Of a DNA stretch of 64,000 nt, positions 12,743 through 26,397 are shown one piece after another (within the stretch, counting starts at the first letter, position 1; every line of letters starts with the position of its first letter). The stretch spans positions 4,359,058 through 4,423,057 of the forward strand of contig SCHM01000003.1 in assembly GCA_004123355.1 (NCBI GenBank). The letters run 5' to 3'. The notes beneath the pieces are model-generated. The model made no database searches. It saw only the letters and a program-made list of their open reading frames with translations, and was not told the origin of the DNA. Position numbers and translations under genes: made by a program. Source of the stretch: Amphirosellinia nigrospora. Lineage: Eukaryota > Ascomycota > Sordariomycetes > Xylariales > Xylariaceae.

Positions 12743-14487
12743 TCTAACTAGGTATTCAGCTATTGCGATACCAGTAGGTACAGAGGTGGCAAGCAGATCG
12801 TACAACCTGTATATAGCAAATGTATCTGATATCAATGGCCGTCGAAAGGAAAATATCCACGTCGTTAAGCCCCGTATCACGTTACGTTCCGATCTAGCAC
12901 CATGGCCTTTCTGTACGCGATAGGTAGTATATGGTACCTATATGGATGTATATCATAGGTTTTGGGCCGAGTGAGAAAAAGACATGTATGAATGCACAGT
13001 AGTAACTCCGGCTAGACAAAAAAGTGCCACGCCATCCTTTGATCTGTTTGTTCAGTAAGAATATGGGGGTACATTTACCAATTCTTTTCGACTTTGACCA
13101 ATTCGTTACTCATACTCATTTTGACCTTTCCTCACCATGTGAATTCGCCAAACTCACCACTAAAAGGCAGTTCTTGCCATACTCAAGTATCACTACCCAG
13201 GTTAGATCCCTACAGTATGACGCAATAGTTTTTGCAAATATTCAAGCTAACTTACATGGATTTACTGACATTACAAGTATCACATACATATAGTCAATCC
13301 CAGCCTATAGGTTCAAGTCAGAACCCGCCCCCGTGTTACTCAGCGCCCACGTCCCAGTGAAATTCGAAGCGGTGAACAAATATGCCTTTATAAGTACCTC
13401 AACAAGTCTAACCTATTTATGCAAATCGGCATAATTGGGGGAAGAAAGCATTACCTAAACGTGACAGGTCCGAGGTAAAAAAAAAAAACCGCTCTTCTTA
13501 ATGGTTCAATTAGAAACACACGAGGGATCATAACGCGGCACAACCAACGGCCCCATCATGTATGTAAGATGACCTCATCACTTTTGATAATGGCGCCGTA
13601 AGATTTAGATTCAGATTCAAACCCGATGCCCAGCATCGGTTATCTCAGATCATGGCTGGGCGTAGTCAAAATTAATGAACACGCCAGAAACGGCAGCGTG
13701 GAAATTAGAGGTTCGCGGTATATATTTATTTATGTCTGATATCCAAAAGACCAAACGATAGGAAAATTTGTAAGTCGTGAGCACATTAATCATTTCAGAT
13801 GTGTAGCCAGCGAAGATCATGAACCTTCCACCTAGGGAAATGCCGGTAGTGGGATAGGAAGGGTTTTGGGTAAGTCCATGTCTCATCTTATTATTCCCCT
13901 CACGGTTTCGGCTTTTATCCCTTGTCCGATTCCCGCATCATGCATTTGTCTCATCCACCCTAAGAGGTGATAGGGTATTCGTTCGCTGTGGCGCATCATC
14001 ATGTATCCCGTATTACCCCGGATCCAATAACTAAGCTTCTTGTCCCATTCAAGCGGTCCATACTTCGTGTTGCGTCCCCCACCCATAACATAACATTTCG
14101 TGACTCGGCACATAGGTCGGGAGTGGAACCTCGTCCCACGATACTTCAACGTATTCTGGGCTGGTACGTCTCTTTATTTCTCCTTGAAATTTAATGATCG
14201 TGGTGGCGGCGGTGCCCATCTGTCACAATTCAGAAGAAAAAATCAGCGAAAGGTTCCTGAAGTATAAGGAAATGAAAACACGAAATCTTTTCTATTTGGA
14301 GATATAGCAGCACATAGAATGCTTCGATAGTGGCACAGAGAAAGATCTGCTCTATATCTAATCCAGATCATTTCTCATGCTGCGTATAAATTTTTGGCCT
14401 TTTAGGCATTGGGGGGTTGGCGAGTGTTGTAGATGCTATCTAGGATGCTAAGTGAGAGAGACGGGGTAAGTGTGATTTGTCCCAATA
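12743..14487. other. Intergenic region, no gene seen
   Basis: This 1.7-kb gap lies downstream of both CLF1 (+) and the DUF3824-like gene (-), so it contains two 3' ends. Open frames are short and without recognisable protein features. A run of ten or more A occurs near 13477-13488. No tRNA or other RNA gene was identified. Confidence 0.5.
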
Positions 14488-16594
14488 TCAATACCCATCG
14501 TACCCAATGGGCGGTGCAGGTAATGAAGAGGCGTATGGGTTTCCATCTGTGTATTGAGGTGCATCGGCGTAGCGATGCTCCTGCGGAGAAGAGGAGGTAG
14601 CCCATCCATCGCCTCGAGATCGACCGTAATGGTCGTCATTCGCCCGCTTGAGCCTCTCGATGCGCTTTTGATGGCGTCTTTCTCTCTCTTCCTTCCACTC
14701 GGATACAGACTTGGCCTGTTCTCGAGCTTCCTTGACCTCAGAGATAGCACCTCTAATTCCTAGTGCTGCAATGCCGACTGAAGCGGCGTCTTGCATAATA
14801 GCCTTTGTCTTTAGTTTCTTGGCCTCCTGCGGACTGAGTTTGCCTTCCTGCACTGCTTTGTGTCTTGCGTTCCTTTTCTCCATGCTTGAATACACATTGT
14901 GCGCAGCATGAATGGTGGCAACTGTTGCTAAGCCGGCGGTAATGAACTGCTTCTTCCGCATTTTTTTCTGGGTTTTCATATCTGTGTCCGAATCTCCAAG
15001 ATCACTACTCGAAACTGAACTTGACCTACCTCCTCGTGATTGAGATCGACTCCGACTGCGCCCTCCACGTGAGCGATCGTCGTAGTAACCATCTTCCGGG
15101 CCTCGTCCTCCCCTCATGTAGTAATCATCATCGTCGTACCGGTCATTGCCACCCCTGCGGTTGTTCCCTCGAGGCGAGCCATCGTCATAGGAGCGATCAT
15201 CATGTCGTTCATCTGGCCCATTACCCAGACCGAGTTTGGCCATACCGCGGCGGGCGGTGTCGACGATGCTGCGACTACGGCTACGCCTCCTTCGAGAATC
15301 GTCCGATCGTCATACGAATCATCGCTTCGGGCGCGAGACCGTGATCGGCTACGGTCCACGAGCTTCTTTGCACCAAGGGCGCCCAAGCCGGCAGTCGCCA
15401 ACGCTGCGAGTCCGGGTCCGTGGCCTCGGCTGCCGGAGCGGGCACGGGATCGACTTCGGCTTCTACCAGTTGAACGATCTTCTTCGATATCTTTTCGAGA
15501 TCCGTTGAGCACTCGGTTTCCGACAAGACCACCGATGACGGATTCCACTAAATGCCGCTTGCCGTCTTTAGTAGGATCATGAGCAGCGTCGATAGTAGCG
15601 GCGCCAGCGGCAGCGGTGATGACGCGCTTCATCTTTTCGCCCTTCCAGCCACCGGGTTCTTTGGCGACGCGGAAGGCTTCAGCGGCGCCGGCGATGAGTG
15701 ATGCCTTGGCCGCCTTCTGCATTCTGGCAGAGGGGGTGTCGCGCGAGCGATGGGAATCGGGGCTACCCCTGCGGCTTCTTGATTCGTATCGGCTATCCCT
15801 ATCCATATCCCTATCCCTATCCTTATCCCTATCGGATTCACCACCAGTGAGCGCTTTGATAGCACCACCAAGGCCTGCAGCGGAAAGCGCATTTTCAAGG
15901 AAGGACTTGTTGCCCTTGTGGCTCCTGGGGTCTTCGTCCTCGTCTGAATAGTATTCGACTGTGCGGCCGTCACGTCCCTTGTGTACGATATAGGTCGACT
16001 TCTTGTCTTCTTTGCCTTGATGCTTATTATAGAAGTCGGCACCTTGGTAGCCAGCGAAAGCCCCAGCGGCACCGAGAGCAGCCGAGGCAGCGATATTGCG
16101 ATGGACGTCATTGCCCTCTTGTTTGGCTTCGCGGCGGTCCCAAACCTCCTTGGCACCGGCAGCGATGAGACCGCCAGCAACAGCGGCAAGGATCTTCTCT
16201 TGTTTGCTCAGAACACGCTTGCGGGTCCTCTCCTCTTCCTCATAGTATATGCTTCCAGGCTTGCGGCCGCCACGGCTAGGAGCCTTCTCGTGGGTGCGGC
16301 GCGGATCATAATAGTAATCGTCGTGGGCAGGCTCGGCGGACCTTGCCCTACGAATATCCGTGAATAGCCAGGCGGCGGAAAGTCTCGTCTCACCTCCTCA
16401 ATGGAGAGATCACTATCCTCACGGTCGCGAGGCACCAGAGCGGCGCGATTCGGGTTCACTCTATAATACGTTTCCTGGGTCTCCACGAAGCGAGGCTCTG
16501 CCCTCTCGCGCTCACGGCGGTCATCATAGTGGCGGCGAGCTTGATGGTGGTGGTGCTCCCGCGGAGGGGCATCATATGGGTCGTACGATGACAT
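14488..16594 (-). CDS. Arg/Ser/Asp-rich DUF3824-like ascomycete protein (two frame breaks)
   Basis: The ATG at 16594 gives MSSYDPYDAPPREHHHHQARR, then RFVETQETYYRVNPNRAALVPR and IEEVRRDFPPPGYSR. The middle has short Ala/Gly-rich helical segments (KILAAVAGGLIAAGAKEVWDRR, ASAALGAAGAFAGYQGADFY, LAALATAGLGALGAKKLVDRS) set between Arg/Ser/Asp-rich linkers. These include an Asp-Arg dipeptide run at 15795-15835 and SRSRSRARSGSRG. The order matches ascomycete DUF3824 proteins, whose function is unknown. The C-terminus is HRYADAPQYTDGNPYASSLPAPPIGYDGY. The frame changes near 16349-16356 and near 15301-15309. Adding one base at each gives 702 residues with no intron. The glycine-zipper-like segments could associate with membranes or each other, but that is inference. 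Confidence 0.75.
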
Positions 16595-19500
16595 GACGAC
16601 AGGCAGGCCAAGTGCTGTTGTTCACTAGTTCTTGCGGCTCAATGTACTGCAGATGCTTAGATGTTCAGATGCTTGACTCGAGTAAACTCTAATGGAATAG
16701 AGCGGTTTTGATGCGGCGATTGAGTTTGTGCCAGATCGGGTTGAGTAATGTCACAGGAATGAAGGCAAAGGTGAAGGCGGGGTGCGGGGATATAAAGTCC
16801 AATAACTACCTGGTACGCGAGAAGAGTTTACGGCCCAAACATATAACCTGAAGAGACCTATAATACCTTAGGTACATACCTGGCAGGTAAGGTATACAGT
16901 ACTTATCTAGGCCACCTACGGACAGCGGACAGCGGGCGGTTGCCGGCGATGGGCATGTATTCCTTCGGTACATGCCTCTATGCGCGAAGTCGAGTCAGCC
17001 AACAGGTTACAGGTGACTACCCGGTTCCAAAGGCGCTGACGAACTGGACTACATCACTTCTCCCATCGCACAGGATAGGGCCGGGCGGGGGGCGCCCCAT
17101 CCTTTCGCCTTTCGTCATTCGTCGTTGTTACCTGCCACTCATGCGAGCCCAAGTACACAAACTTGCGGCCAATACCGCAGTGACGTAATGGTAGAGGCTT
17201 TCCCGTACAGGCCCGTACGTGGCAGTGCGCGATACACTAGCCTAGGTCATATATTTTATGAAGTTCATTGGTTCTGCCCACTATCCCCCTCACTGAAGCG
17301 CCTGACTTTGTTGGGTAGTACAAACTTCCCAGGTCTGCCCAGGTTCCCAAATGCTCTAAATCATCATAAATGTATCCATTTCAGCTCATCGCCGCCACAC
17401 GCCCGGTCTATGTAGCAATGTAGGCAGACGAAAATATATCTGGGTATTGTTGGGCAGCCCATCCTTTTCTGTTGCCTTGCCCAAGTTTTTAAACTATCCC
17501 GCAGTCTTATTTGTGCATCATTTCTCCGAATCACCGATAGACAACTGTATTCATAGGTACGATAGACAATCCCGTATGTATCTTAGGTTAGAATGGTCTT
17601 GGTGTAAATACTTCCTTCGCTCTAGTCTTTCATGCCCAAGCATCACCCACCTTTCGTCCTCATCCTCAACCTCAACCTCAACATCTTAGTAGCCGGGCGA
17701 AACTAGAAAGGAGGAGAATATGCAGAACCATGCGCCTCCTCTTTTCATCTAATGACATGTTCTGCGGCTCGGCTGACGGCGTACATTATCGTTTAATCTT
17801 TCAGCCAGGTGTGTGCACCGGTCCGCTGCGATGCTTTGTTCCCTCCCTCGGGTGAGATAACTGGAGGACGGATGCCTCTCACTTGAGTTAAGTCATTCGG
17901 CATATCCGTCGGGTACCCTCATACCTTGTGCGGCGAAGGTCCTACATAGCCTCTCATCCCGCAAGGCCGCCCACCGCGGTCTAATCTGGAGGCCCTAGAT
18001 ATATACACATCTGACCTAGGAGTCACTGGTATCCAATAAGACGACTCAGGCTCTAATAATTATTAGGACATGACCGCATTTTAAAATATCAACCAAAGTC
18101 CTCCTGGAATAATCAGCCGCACAGCCTCATATCGCCTGCACGAAGCATGGTGTGTCAAGTTCATGTAAATAACGGCAATAACCGGCTTGAAATCGCATAA
18201 GGTCAACGAAGAAAGATAAAAAGAGATTTGTATGATAGATATTCATGATGCCCCAAATCCCCTTCCTGAATTCCTCTTGAGACGGAAGCTTTCTCATTAT
18301 AGGGCTTATAGTTACGCAAATTGCATGTCAGGGTTTTGTAACACACCACAACACCCATATAAATATAACGTTCAGTGTCCAGACTAGGTACCTGAACTGT
18401 AGGCCCGCTTCTAAGGATCAGCCAGGCCACGCTCAGCTTCCGTAAAGCAGAGAAGGCTGTGGTGTGGTTTCTGTACCTAGGTAGGCAACCTTGTTAGCCT
18501 CATAGTTTGTCCATCTTTCTTCCCAAATAATTTCTTCATAGGAACCAGCAGAAGTAGATTTGGGAGTCAGGCAGCTAGTCCTTGGGTTAGAGACAAGCTC
18601 GGCTGACTTGATCATTTCCTGGTGTATGCAACTTAGGTGAAGAAGAAGTTGAGCTTGGACTAAACTTCGTCCTTGACGAAGTGCGAGCCTAATCAGTCCA
18701 CATTAACTTGGCGAATAGGAGCGGGAAGTCTTGACGATTTTATTTTTTTTGGTATTCCATGAGTGAGTTACTAATACAATTCCATCACCTGCAGACGCGG
18801 TGCAGGTCGTGCTTTTATTTTTACCTCCGGACGTCGAAGTCTAATAGGTAGTGTTTCCCTTTCCCACAGCGCCTTTATGTCAATTGAAGTTCCCACCGTC
18901 CCCGCAAACGTGTAAATGCGAAAATTCATAGTAGGCCCGTTTTGTCTAGCGACGGAGAATTGCAAACAGCTTAGAGCCGGCAGATTGGCTGCATGCCAAT
19001 TGCTGCCGCAGCAAACATCCAGGATGGTGACCAACCAAGTTCTCAGAGTTATCACATCAATCGCACATCTCCATTCATGTGACCTTGGCAGATTTCCTCG
19101 TCTCTCTCGTCATGGCAAAAGAGATGTGGCAGATACGAAATGACGCCTGGGAGCACCTAGTCTCCTCATATGGAGTTTGACCCCCCGAAAAAGAAAAGCC
19201 CATCCCTAAGTTCAACTGGACAGCCTGAAAAAGAGAAAACATTGCTTGGCCATCGACAAGCATAACAACTGAGAAGGATAAAGCCGTCATTCGTTTCAAG
19301 TTGTTTAATGCGTATCATCCGTTCCATGTCGTTCGTATGTGGTGAGACAGTTATCATGTCTCATCTAATTGCTCAACGTCGATATAGCTTGCTCTACAAG
19401 CTACATGGCTACACCTTTTAATGCTATGCTGCTGGCCAGGATCAGAGCAAGCTTTGTGCACTGATGGAGTCAAAACTGGCAATCGACAACAGCTGCGAAT

Positions 19501-19824
19501 TTCCGCTCTGGGGAATTAGTGCAGGTGGGCATGTCAGGATGTCCCGACGCCCTGGTATCGTTGGACTGGGGAAGAAAAGAGAAGAAAAAAGGGGGCTGGT
19601 CCAACGTAGTAATTGACGTTGGTAGTATAGTATCACGCCGTGGATAGCCACTCCGTAGGGAAGATTTATCTAGGGTCTTCAAACCACTCCATTTGACATG
19701 AAGGCATAGAAGCCTAGTCATTCCTTTCACCATTTTATGTATAAACGGTACTACCGTATATTCACAGGGGTATAAGCAGGATCGACTTAAGATGGGCCAC
19801 GAGCAAGCAAGGACAAGCTTAGAA
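16595..19824. other. 3.2 kb without a recognisable gene
   Basis: This lies upstream of the DUF3824-like gene (16595-about 17000 should hold its leader and promoter) and downstream of the La-domain gene. Only short frames without protein-like composition are seen. Short TAGGTA/TACCTA motifs occur around 16870-16920. No RNA gene is evident. Confidence 0.5.
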
Positions 19825-22431
19825 CTAGTGTCCTTCGTTTGCATGTCCCAAGTCAGTGCCGTTCATGGCATGCAAGCTGTCAAGGCTCGCCTGGGATTGG
19901 CCATGCATAGCGCCATTTGTCATAGCACTAAGGTGTCCAGACGGCGAGGCAGCTCCGTTTATGTCTTTTTGTGCCGAAGTCTTCGCCTCCTGGCTGCTAT
20001 TCTGTGAGGCAGACTTGAGGCCGTTGAACGTAGCTGTTGATGGCGAAAATTCTGGAACCGCGGCAGAAAGCTGAGACTCGTGTGGGCGAGTATGCCCGTT
20101 GATACCATTCATGGTAGGTGCGTTCAGAGGTGACACCCCGTAGTTGCCGCTGGCAAAGCCGTGCTCACTCGTAGGCGAAAACTGGAGGAGCCTCGACCGG
20201 GTAGTGAGGAGACATCATGGGATGTTGAAACCCATTGCTGAACTGCTGCCATGTGGATGGACCGTCGTGGCGAGCTGATGGGTCTCTTGCGTTCATGTCT
20301 TGGATGACCCATTTCTCCCACCCTTCTTTACTCCGAACCCGCTCGACACCGTCACCCCCCATGACTAGCTCAAGTACTATCGAAGCTAGACAAGCTTGGC
20401 GAAGGATATTAATATCAACAAATAGTTCTTGCATTCGGTTGAATGAAGTAATGAATAGAAGAGGCACAAAGCCCTGGCTGTCCATATGTGTCCGTAGAAA
20501 CCAGTCCTTGACGCAGTTCGCATCAGAGAAGTAATATTCGACTTGCGTCTGAGCGAGTTGAAGAAGATTACTACCAGCGTCGAATGAATACATCCCACCA
20601 TTAGGGGCGGCGTAAATGTTAGCATCGTAAGGCACATTCATCGGCGCCGTAGCTGACATTCTTCCACTACCACGTCCACGACTGCCATTCGTGGACTTAC
20701 GTTGTCCTGGTCCGGGCTGGCCAGGAAACGAGTAAGGCATTAGCGGGTAGCCAGTATTGTAGGGGATATGGCGAGACCCATTAGCTGGAAATTGATACCC
20801 ATGATGTTGCTGGTTCGTGTAGGAGTTTTGGGCGTAATGAGGAATGCCGTTGGAATTGCTCTGATTGAAACCACCGCGACCACGACCACCACCCTTGTCT
20901 TGTCGTTATTTCGGTAGTTCGGGGTATTTTGGCCCTGTGGGTGAGCGTCTCTATTATTCTGAGTTTTAATATCCTTCTGAGATTCGGGGCCCTTGACATT
21001 TTCCCCCGGTTGTTGGTCAGGAATCGGAGCTTGTCCCCGCTGCTCATGATTTGTGCCATTAACCACACCAGAATGATTTGGTTTCAGTTCGCCATTGGTA
21101 TTATCCTTTGAAATCTATTAGCTCCGCTTCAACTAGACAAAACCTGTCGAAGTTTTAGTCACGTACCGACGTTGATTCCTTCGACAATTTCGAGTGCTCT
21201 GTATGTGGGACATTCTTACGTCCTTCCCGAGGCCCTGTACCTTCGCGTTTAGACCCTGTATTAGGACGTGGACCAACATTGGCGTCTTGAGCCCGTTCTG
21301 AGAGAGAACATTAGTAATCGTATCGAAGCAAGAGTAAAAGGCTTTTACCGGTAGGGTTAGCCGTGTGGTGGCTTGCAGCAGCATCCCGTCCACCGCGGGA
21401 ACCACCGACGCGGCCGCCACGCGGCCGCGTGTTGTTGGGCATAGCTGTCTCGAACTTGACGCTTGGCACAAAATCGGGTAATTGCACCCACTCCTTTTTC
21501 TGTTTGGGCTTCACTGCGCCACCGTCTTCTTTTTCCTCCTTCTCCAGCTTCTCGGTTTGTGTTTGTGACTTCAAGTTTACAGCAGCTGTTTCTGGAGTTG
21601 GCCAAGAAGCTGGGTTATTTGCGAGCAAGTTGATCTCCGATTGTTTCTCATGTGTCCTGGCGCCTCGAGGAGCCGCTCTTCTTGGGCCTTGGCTGGCGCC
21701 ATTTCGTGACAGCTCACCATCTCTCTTCGAACTCTGCTTTCCATTGAATATGCCTCTATTGCTATCCACCGTTTCACCATGAGGCGGCCGCACTTTGGAT
21801 TCGGTAGACTGCGTCGGGCCAGCACTCGCGCTCGCCAGTGGATCGACGGTCTTCGCCTTTTGAGCTTGCTGTCTTTGTACCCAGAAGTTGACACTGGGTA
21901 CTGGCGCTTCAAAAAGCTCAACTTTGGGCGGTGGGCCTTCTTTCTCTGGTTCTTGGCCGGCTTCCCATCCTTCTCAGTAGACTTGCCCTTCTTAGCTTTC
22001 CTCCCCTTCTTCACCTCATGGTGTTCACCTGTATCTGAGCCAGTATTTATCAAGCGTCCTCGTGATTCCGTACCCTTGGTTACTCCATTCGGAGATGTCA
22101 CTTCGCCCCCGACTTTGGATGAGCTGATTGAACTGGCAATTGAGGCCGCAGTGTTGCCATCATCTTGGTTCATCTCGGAGCCATTTGGCCCAGAGGCCTC
22201 GGGCTTCACTGACGTGCTTCGAACACTGCGGGATGAATCAATATCGTTCGACGAGGTTGAAACGGCAACGGATGGCGCTCGAGTACTGGCATTGGTGGCA
22301 TTGGCATCGCGGTTCTGGCTGCCAGTAACTGATGGTGTTTGGCTCTGGTTAGGGCTTTGTTGCAATGTCACCGCTTGAGCCGCAGACTGCCCTTTCGCAG
22401 CCTGTGCGTAGGAGAAGGTCGAGGTCGACAT
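19825..22431 (-). CDS. La-motif RNA-binding protein, LARP/Sro9-like (three frame breaks)
   Basis: The ATG at 22431 gives MSTSTFSYAQAAKGQSAAQAV, the conserved start of ascomycete La-domain proteins. A long Ser/Thr-rich disordered region follows, then the short conserved motifs EGPPPKVELFEAPVPSVNFW and KEWVQLPDFVPSVKFETAMP, and RGG-like Arg/Gly tracts. The La-type winged-helix domain is near the C-terminus (NLLQLAQTQVEYYFSDANCV, DWFLRTHMDSQGFVPLLFI, RSKEGWEKWVI). Introns are 21348-21298 and 21166-21106, with good donors. The first has TTACTAAT as branch point. Frame breaks lie near 21964 (a GGG run), 20893-20910 and 20180-20195. The first two lack one base and the third has one extra. Corrected, the three exons give 831 residues. 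Relatives (S. cerevisiae Sro9, LARP1) bind mRNA and polysomes in the cytoplasm. Confidence 0.85.
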
Positions 22432-25400
22432 TGCTTCTAGTTTTCGCAATGCAATCTGGAAACAAGGTCTAAATAGACTGCTGACTATGATTATGGGACC
22501 ACAGCCAACAGCTCTGGTCTATTGCGCACCTCAATCGAGGAAGCCCTCAGGCCACTACCACCGACACACCAGGGACTGTACCAGCCCTGGAGCACCTGAA
22601 GTGCGAAGTTGATGTGTATTGACGCGTCGAAGAGGGTTGTGCAACTAGAGCGTGCAAGTTGACTAACAGGGGAGGAAGCTGGGTTGGAGGTATGGGGAGT
22701 CCTGAAGAATCGTAATCCGACAGAAGCTGATCAATGTCAAAAGAGATGTCGGGGTTGGGACTAGAAAACCCTCAGATAGTAGTGGACGGATGTTCGGGAT
22801 GCAGGATGGTATGTAACGAAAAAAAGACTTTTTGGTGGGGATTCGAGATTGCCTATCGCAAAAAAACCGAAATCTCAACGAGATGCGGGGTGCAATCAAG
22901 AGTCTCGATACACCGCAGCTGGATCAATCGGAGACGATGCGGGCGCGCGATGGAACTCGACCCGATGCAGGCGACAGCCGGAGGGGCAGCGACGGTAGAA
23001 CTGTGTGCCTTAGCTGAGATATGCTATGACTGGTCAGGTCACTTGGCAACAATGCTGAAAAAGAAAGGGTGGGCACAGGAAAAGAGGATGGAGAGGAATT
23101 AAAGAAAAAAAAGTAGGTAGCAAATAAAAGAGGAGAAAGTCAACAGTTAATGCGAAAAGATGACTGTGCTAGGGAAATGGAGCCAGGCCAACCAAGACCA
23201 AGACCAGACCAGACCCAGGCACAAATTCCGAGCCGAACCGTAAATTAACCAAGGACAGCAGGAGCAGCAAGTCATGAAGCAGACCAAGACTGCAGGTGAT
23301 GATCCGTGGACGGACGGGCGGCCCTGGATATTGGACGCACGCAACGCAACGCAACGCAACGCAACAATAACACAACTGCGCAAGAACGAACTGAGCAGAG
23401 CAATTCGACTAACCTGGCAAACAAATGGAGTAGCGCCTGAATGTTTGTTTGATCTGTGCACTTCAGGGCACATAAAAGACGATTTAAAGGGCCGTCAAGA
23501 TCCGGGGGGTAATCGGAACGTGCTGGTCTGGAGGAAGGCTACCTACTTCCCCAACGGGCACGGAACAGATAGGAAATCAGCTTGTTGGAATAGGTACCTG
23601 TAGGACGCCTATGTAGGTGGGTAAAGAAGGCCCAGGAGGTCTATGGATTTACTCGAAGTTGAGGGAAAGGATGTGGGAGAGATATTTAGGCCCTAGGGCG
23701 TAAAAGTGGATGGTATAAAATCCCAATAAAAAAAAAGAGGTCGAGAATACTTGTGGGCGAAGAAGTATGTAGGTAAGGTATGATCATCACTGTTCGGAGT
23801 TGCAAGTAGGTATATTCTTGCCCAGGGCTCGCTACCACAGGTACCTTAGGTGCCTAAGGTAAGTACCTACCTACTTACTCAACTTAAGAGCCGTGCCCAG
23901 GTGGGCAGATGCCTATAGGTAGGTAGTGTAGGTACAGCCGCAGATTGACTTGGCTGGTTGGTGGTTTTATCAATTATTTATTTTTATTTTTATCCTTTCT
24001 GTGTTTTTTTTTCCTTGGGCAAGGGAGGAGGAGGGTTTGCAAACCACCAGACTGGTCCCCCAGACCTCTCCTACTTAGGTAGGCTTAAGTATATGGCGCT
24101 TTTATTGTAGTACTTTGTATTACCTTTGCCGCGAGATGATTAGACTCCTTGCTTTTCTTGTTTCTGGCAAGTAAAAAGCTGGTAGATGTAGGGACCATAC
24201 GTATGAGACCTATGTAGGTACATGACAGAGGTAGGGCAGACGAAACGGCAAATCATCCGGGAGGCACCAGGTATGTGTACATGTACTCAGGTAATGTCCT
24301 CGGCTAATGGAGGACCACCCTCACACAACCCAGGCACCTCAAGGTTGGTACGGAGCTTAATGGGCAAGGAAAGGACAGTTTATCGACATCTCGAGAGAAG
24401 GCCCAAGAGCCGATGTAAAGAAATAATAAAAATACATCAATAAAGGTGTTCAATGAGGGCTTGTCTACAGTATGTACTTAGTATGTGTATCCGCAGCACA
24501 TAGAGGGGTTAGTAAGTGAAAAGACGAGATGAGCAGAGAAGAGTCGAGCCCCTCCCCTCTACTCTACCTAGGTAGGTATTTTGTCAGTCTGCTATCAGCA
24601 ACTATAATCATCACCAACCCCGGTCCACGTCGACCACTTTGACTACCCCTCTTCCCAGTTTCAGTGGTAGTAGAAGAGTTCGAAATCCCGCTGATTCTTG
24701 ATTATCCACCCTCCCCTCTTTGATACTGGAGGTACCATTCAATTTAAAGGTAATTCATTCGGATGAAATTTGGTGGACAGGGCAAGACAGAGCTTATAGG
24801 TACCTTACCTTCCTACCTTAGCCTTCTTCTGTACGCTTACATGTGTACAGTACCTCGGCAGCTTTGGCAAAATCTACGTGCTCTCATTGGAGGGGTTTAA
24901 GAGGTGGACCAAGACCAGGACCAGGACCCTGACACCTGAGCCTTCTTAATTAGGGTCACCTCCCCACTTCAATTGAAACCGAGGGGATATTTCACCCGCC
25001 GGCAACGGCCATCACATCACATCAAAAATACACACACACTTACACTTGTACTTCCTAGATTAGTGTACCGTACGCGTACCTCACCCACCTCGTTTGCCTT
25101 CTTTGGCCGTGGCCATCACCACTACTACCGAGCTAGGTAATAGGAAAACCGATACCGAATGTTCTACCTACCTATGTAGGTAGGACTGCCGCACGTGTAA
25201 AGTAATTCAGTCTACTAACCTAGAGTTAGCTCGGAGGTAGCGCTAGACTTTTGCTCCAAACCTCCCTTCTTGCCTATGTACAGTAGTGGGAGTAAGTGGG
25301 GGTGGGTCTGAGTCGTGTTCCACCGTTCCCGACATCCTGCCAGGCTATCCGGAGTGCCTCTTCGACCCAACCTTGAAGCGAACACTGTAAATGATCAATA

Positions 25401-26397
25401 TACTTGACAGCTGTTCTATATACTCCGCCATACACAAAAGATAAAATTTATCTAACGAACATTTAGTAAGTTGAATTAAGTAGTATTTTTAGATGTTGTC
25501 CACAATACAGTACCCAGATATGTAGTCAGAAGCTAGCTAGGTATATCAAGTACAGAGCAATACAGTACTGTGAAGTGTCCAGTACCCGAGGACGAAATGC
25601 AAACGCTAAATACAGTATATCGTATTTGTTATTACGTCAAGTCACCCTTACGATTGAGACTAATCATCGCATCTCAAGTAATCCGTGTTCTGTATGATGC
25701 GTAAGTCTATTTTTGGCCTTGTCTGATGGCCTAATCTAGGTATATACTCCATCTCCGACGGGTCCGACAGGACGGAAACAGATGCTTCCAATTTTAGAAC
25801 TCAACGGGATCTCACACGCGAGAAGTCGATTCTAGAATCGAGCAAGCGTACCTATAAAGTACACTATTCGGTCAGCCAATGCTTTTCCGCTTGTTCATTG
25901 CAGTTGACCAGCTCGAACCACTGTGCCGGGCTGCAACCTCGGGTGTCCCCGGCTGCGCTACGTTGAACTCCGGCAACATCAAATACAATGTCCTATACTG
26001 CGGCTAATAACGAATATATTTGATCAGGGGTATATATAATGTTCGGTAGCTAGATTCGATAATTACACCAGTACCCAAACAGTGGCGTTGGGATCCGAAA
26101 TCCGGGGATGGTACCAGTGGCGTGCAACTTTGAACAACATTGTTGGCTGTTTTTAGTTTTCTTCAAACCAAGCTTTGTATTGCGATTTGGGAACGACTAG
26201 TCACCAATGTTCTAACCCACAAAAAGGAAATTTATTAATACAAGGACATGTACAGTTTGGCTCATCGTGAAATCGTAGTTTCCTGTATCAAAGGCTTGTT
26301 CCCAAGTGCATTCCTCAGTTGGGCGAAATAATACCTTGACTCCAGCGCTCCCCAAAAACCATACTGCTACACGTTTATAGTACTCGATATACAAGTT
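22432..26397. other. 4 kb intergenic region rich in TAGGTAGG/CCTACCTA motifs
   Basis: No gene is recognised. The part next to 22431 should be the leader and promoter of the La-domain gene. From about 23580 to 25200 short motifs of the type TAGGTAGG, CCTACCTA and GGTACCTTAGG recur, some arranged as palindromes (for example near 23838-23880, 24562-24575 and 25165-25185). A pentamer CGCAA is repeated about five times at 23338-23365. The open frames present are short and repeat-like. Confidence 0.5.
23338..23365. repeat. Short tandem repeat of CGCAA
   Basis: The pentamer CGCAA is repeated about five times in perfect register. It lies upstream of the La-domain gene in a non-coding stretch. Such tracts are polymorphic simple repeats; no function is claimed. 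Confidence 0.8.

Noticed and set aside
15795-15835. Internal telomere repeat
   Set aside because: The hexamers are CCCTAT-like, not CCCTAA, and lie in frame within the DUF3824-like gene as Asp-Arg codons.
21298-21348. La-domain gene ending at the stop after HTANPTG
   Set aside because: A GTAAAA donor, TTACTAAT branch and CAG acceptor define a 51-nt intron, and the downstream exon continues in frame to the La motif.
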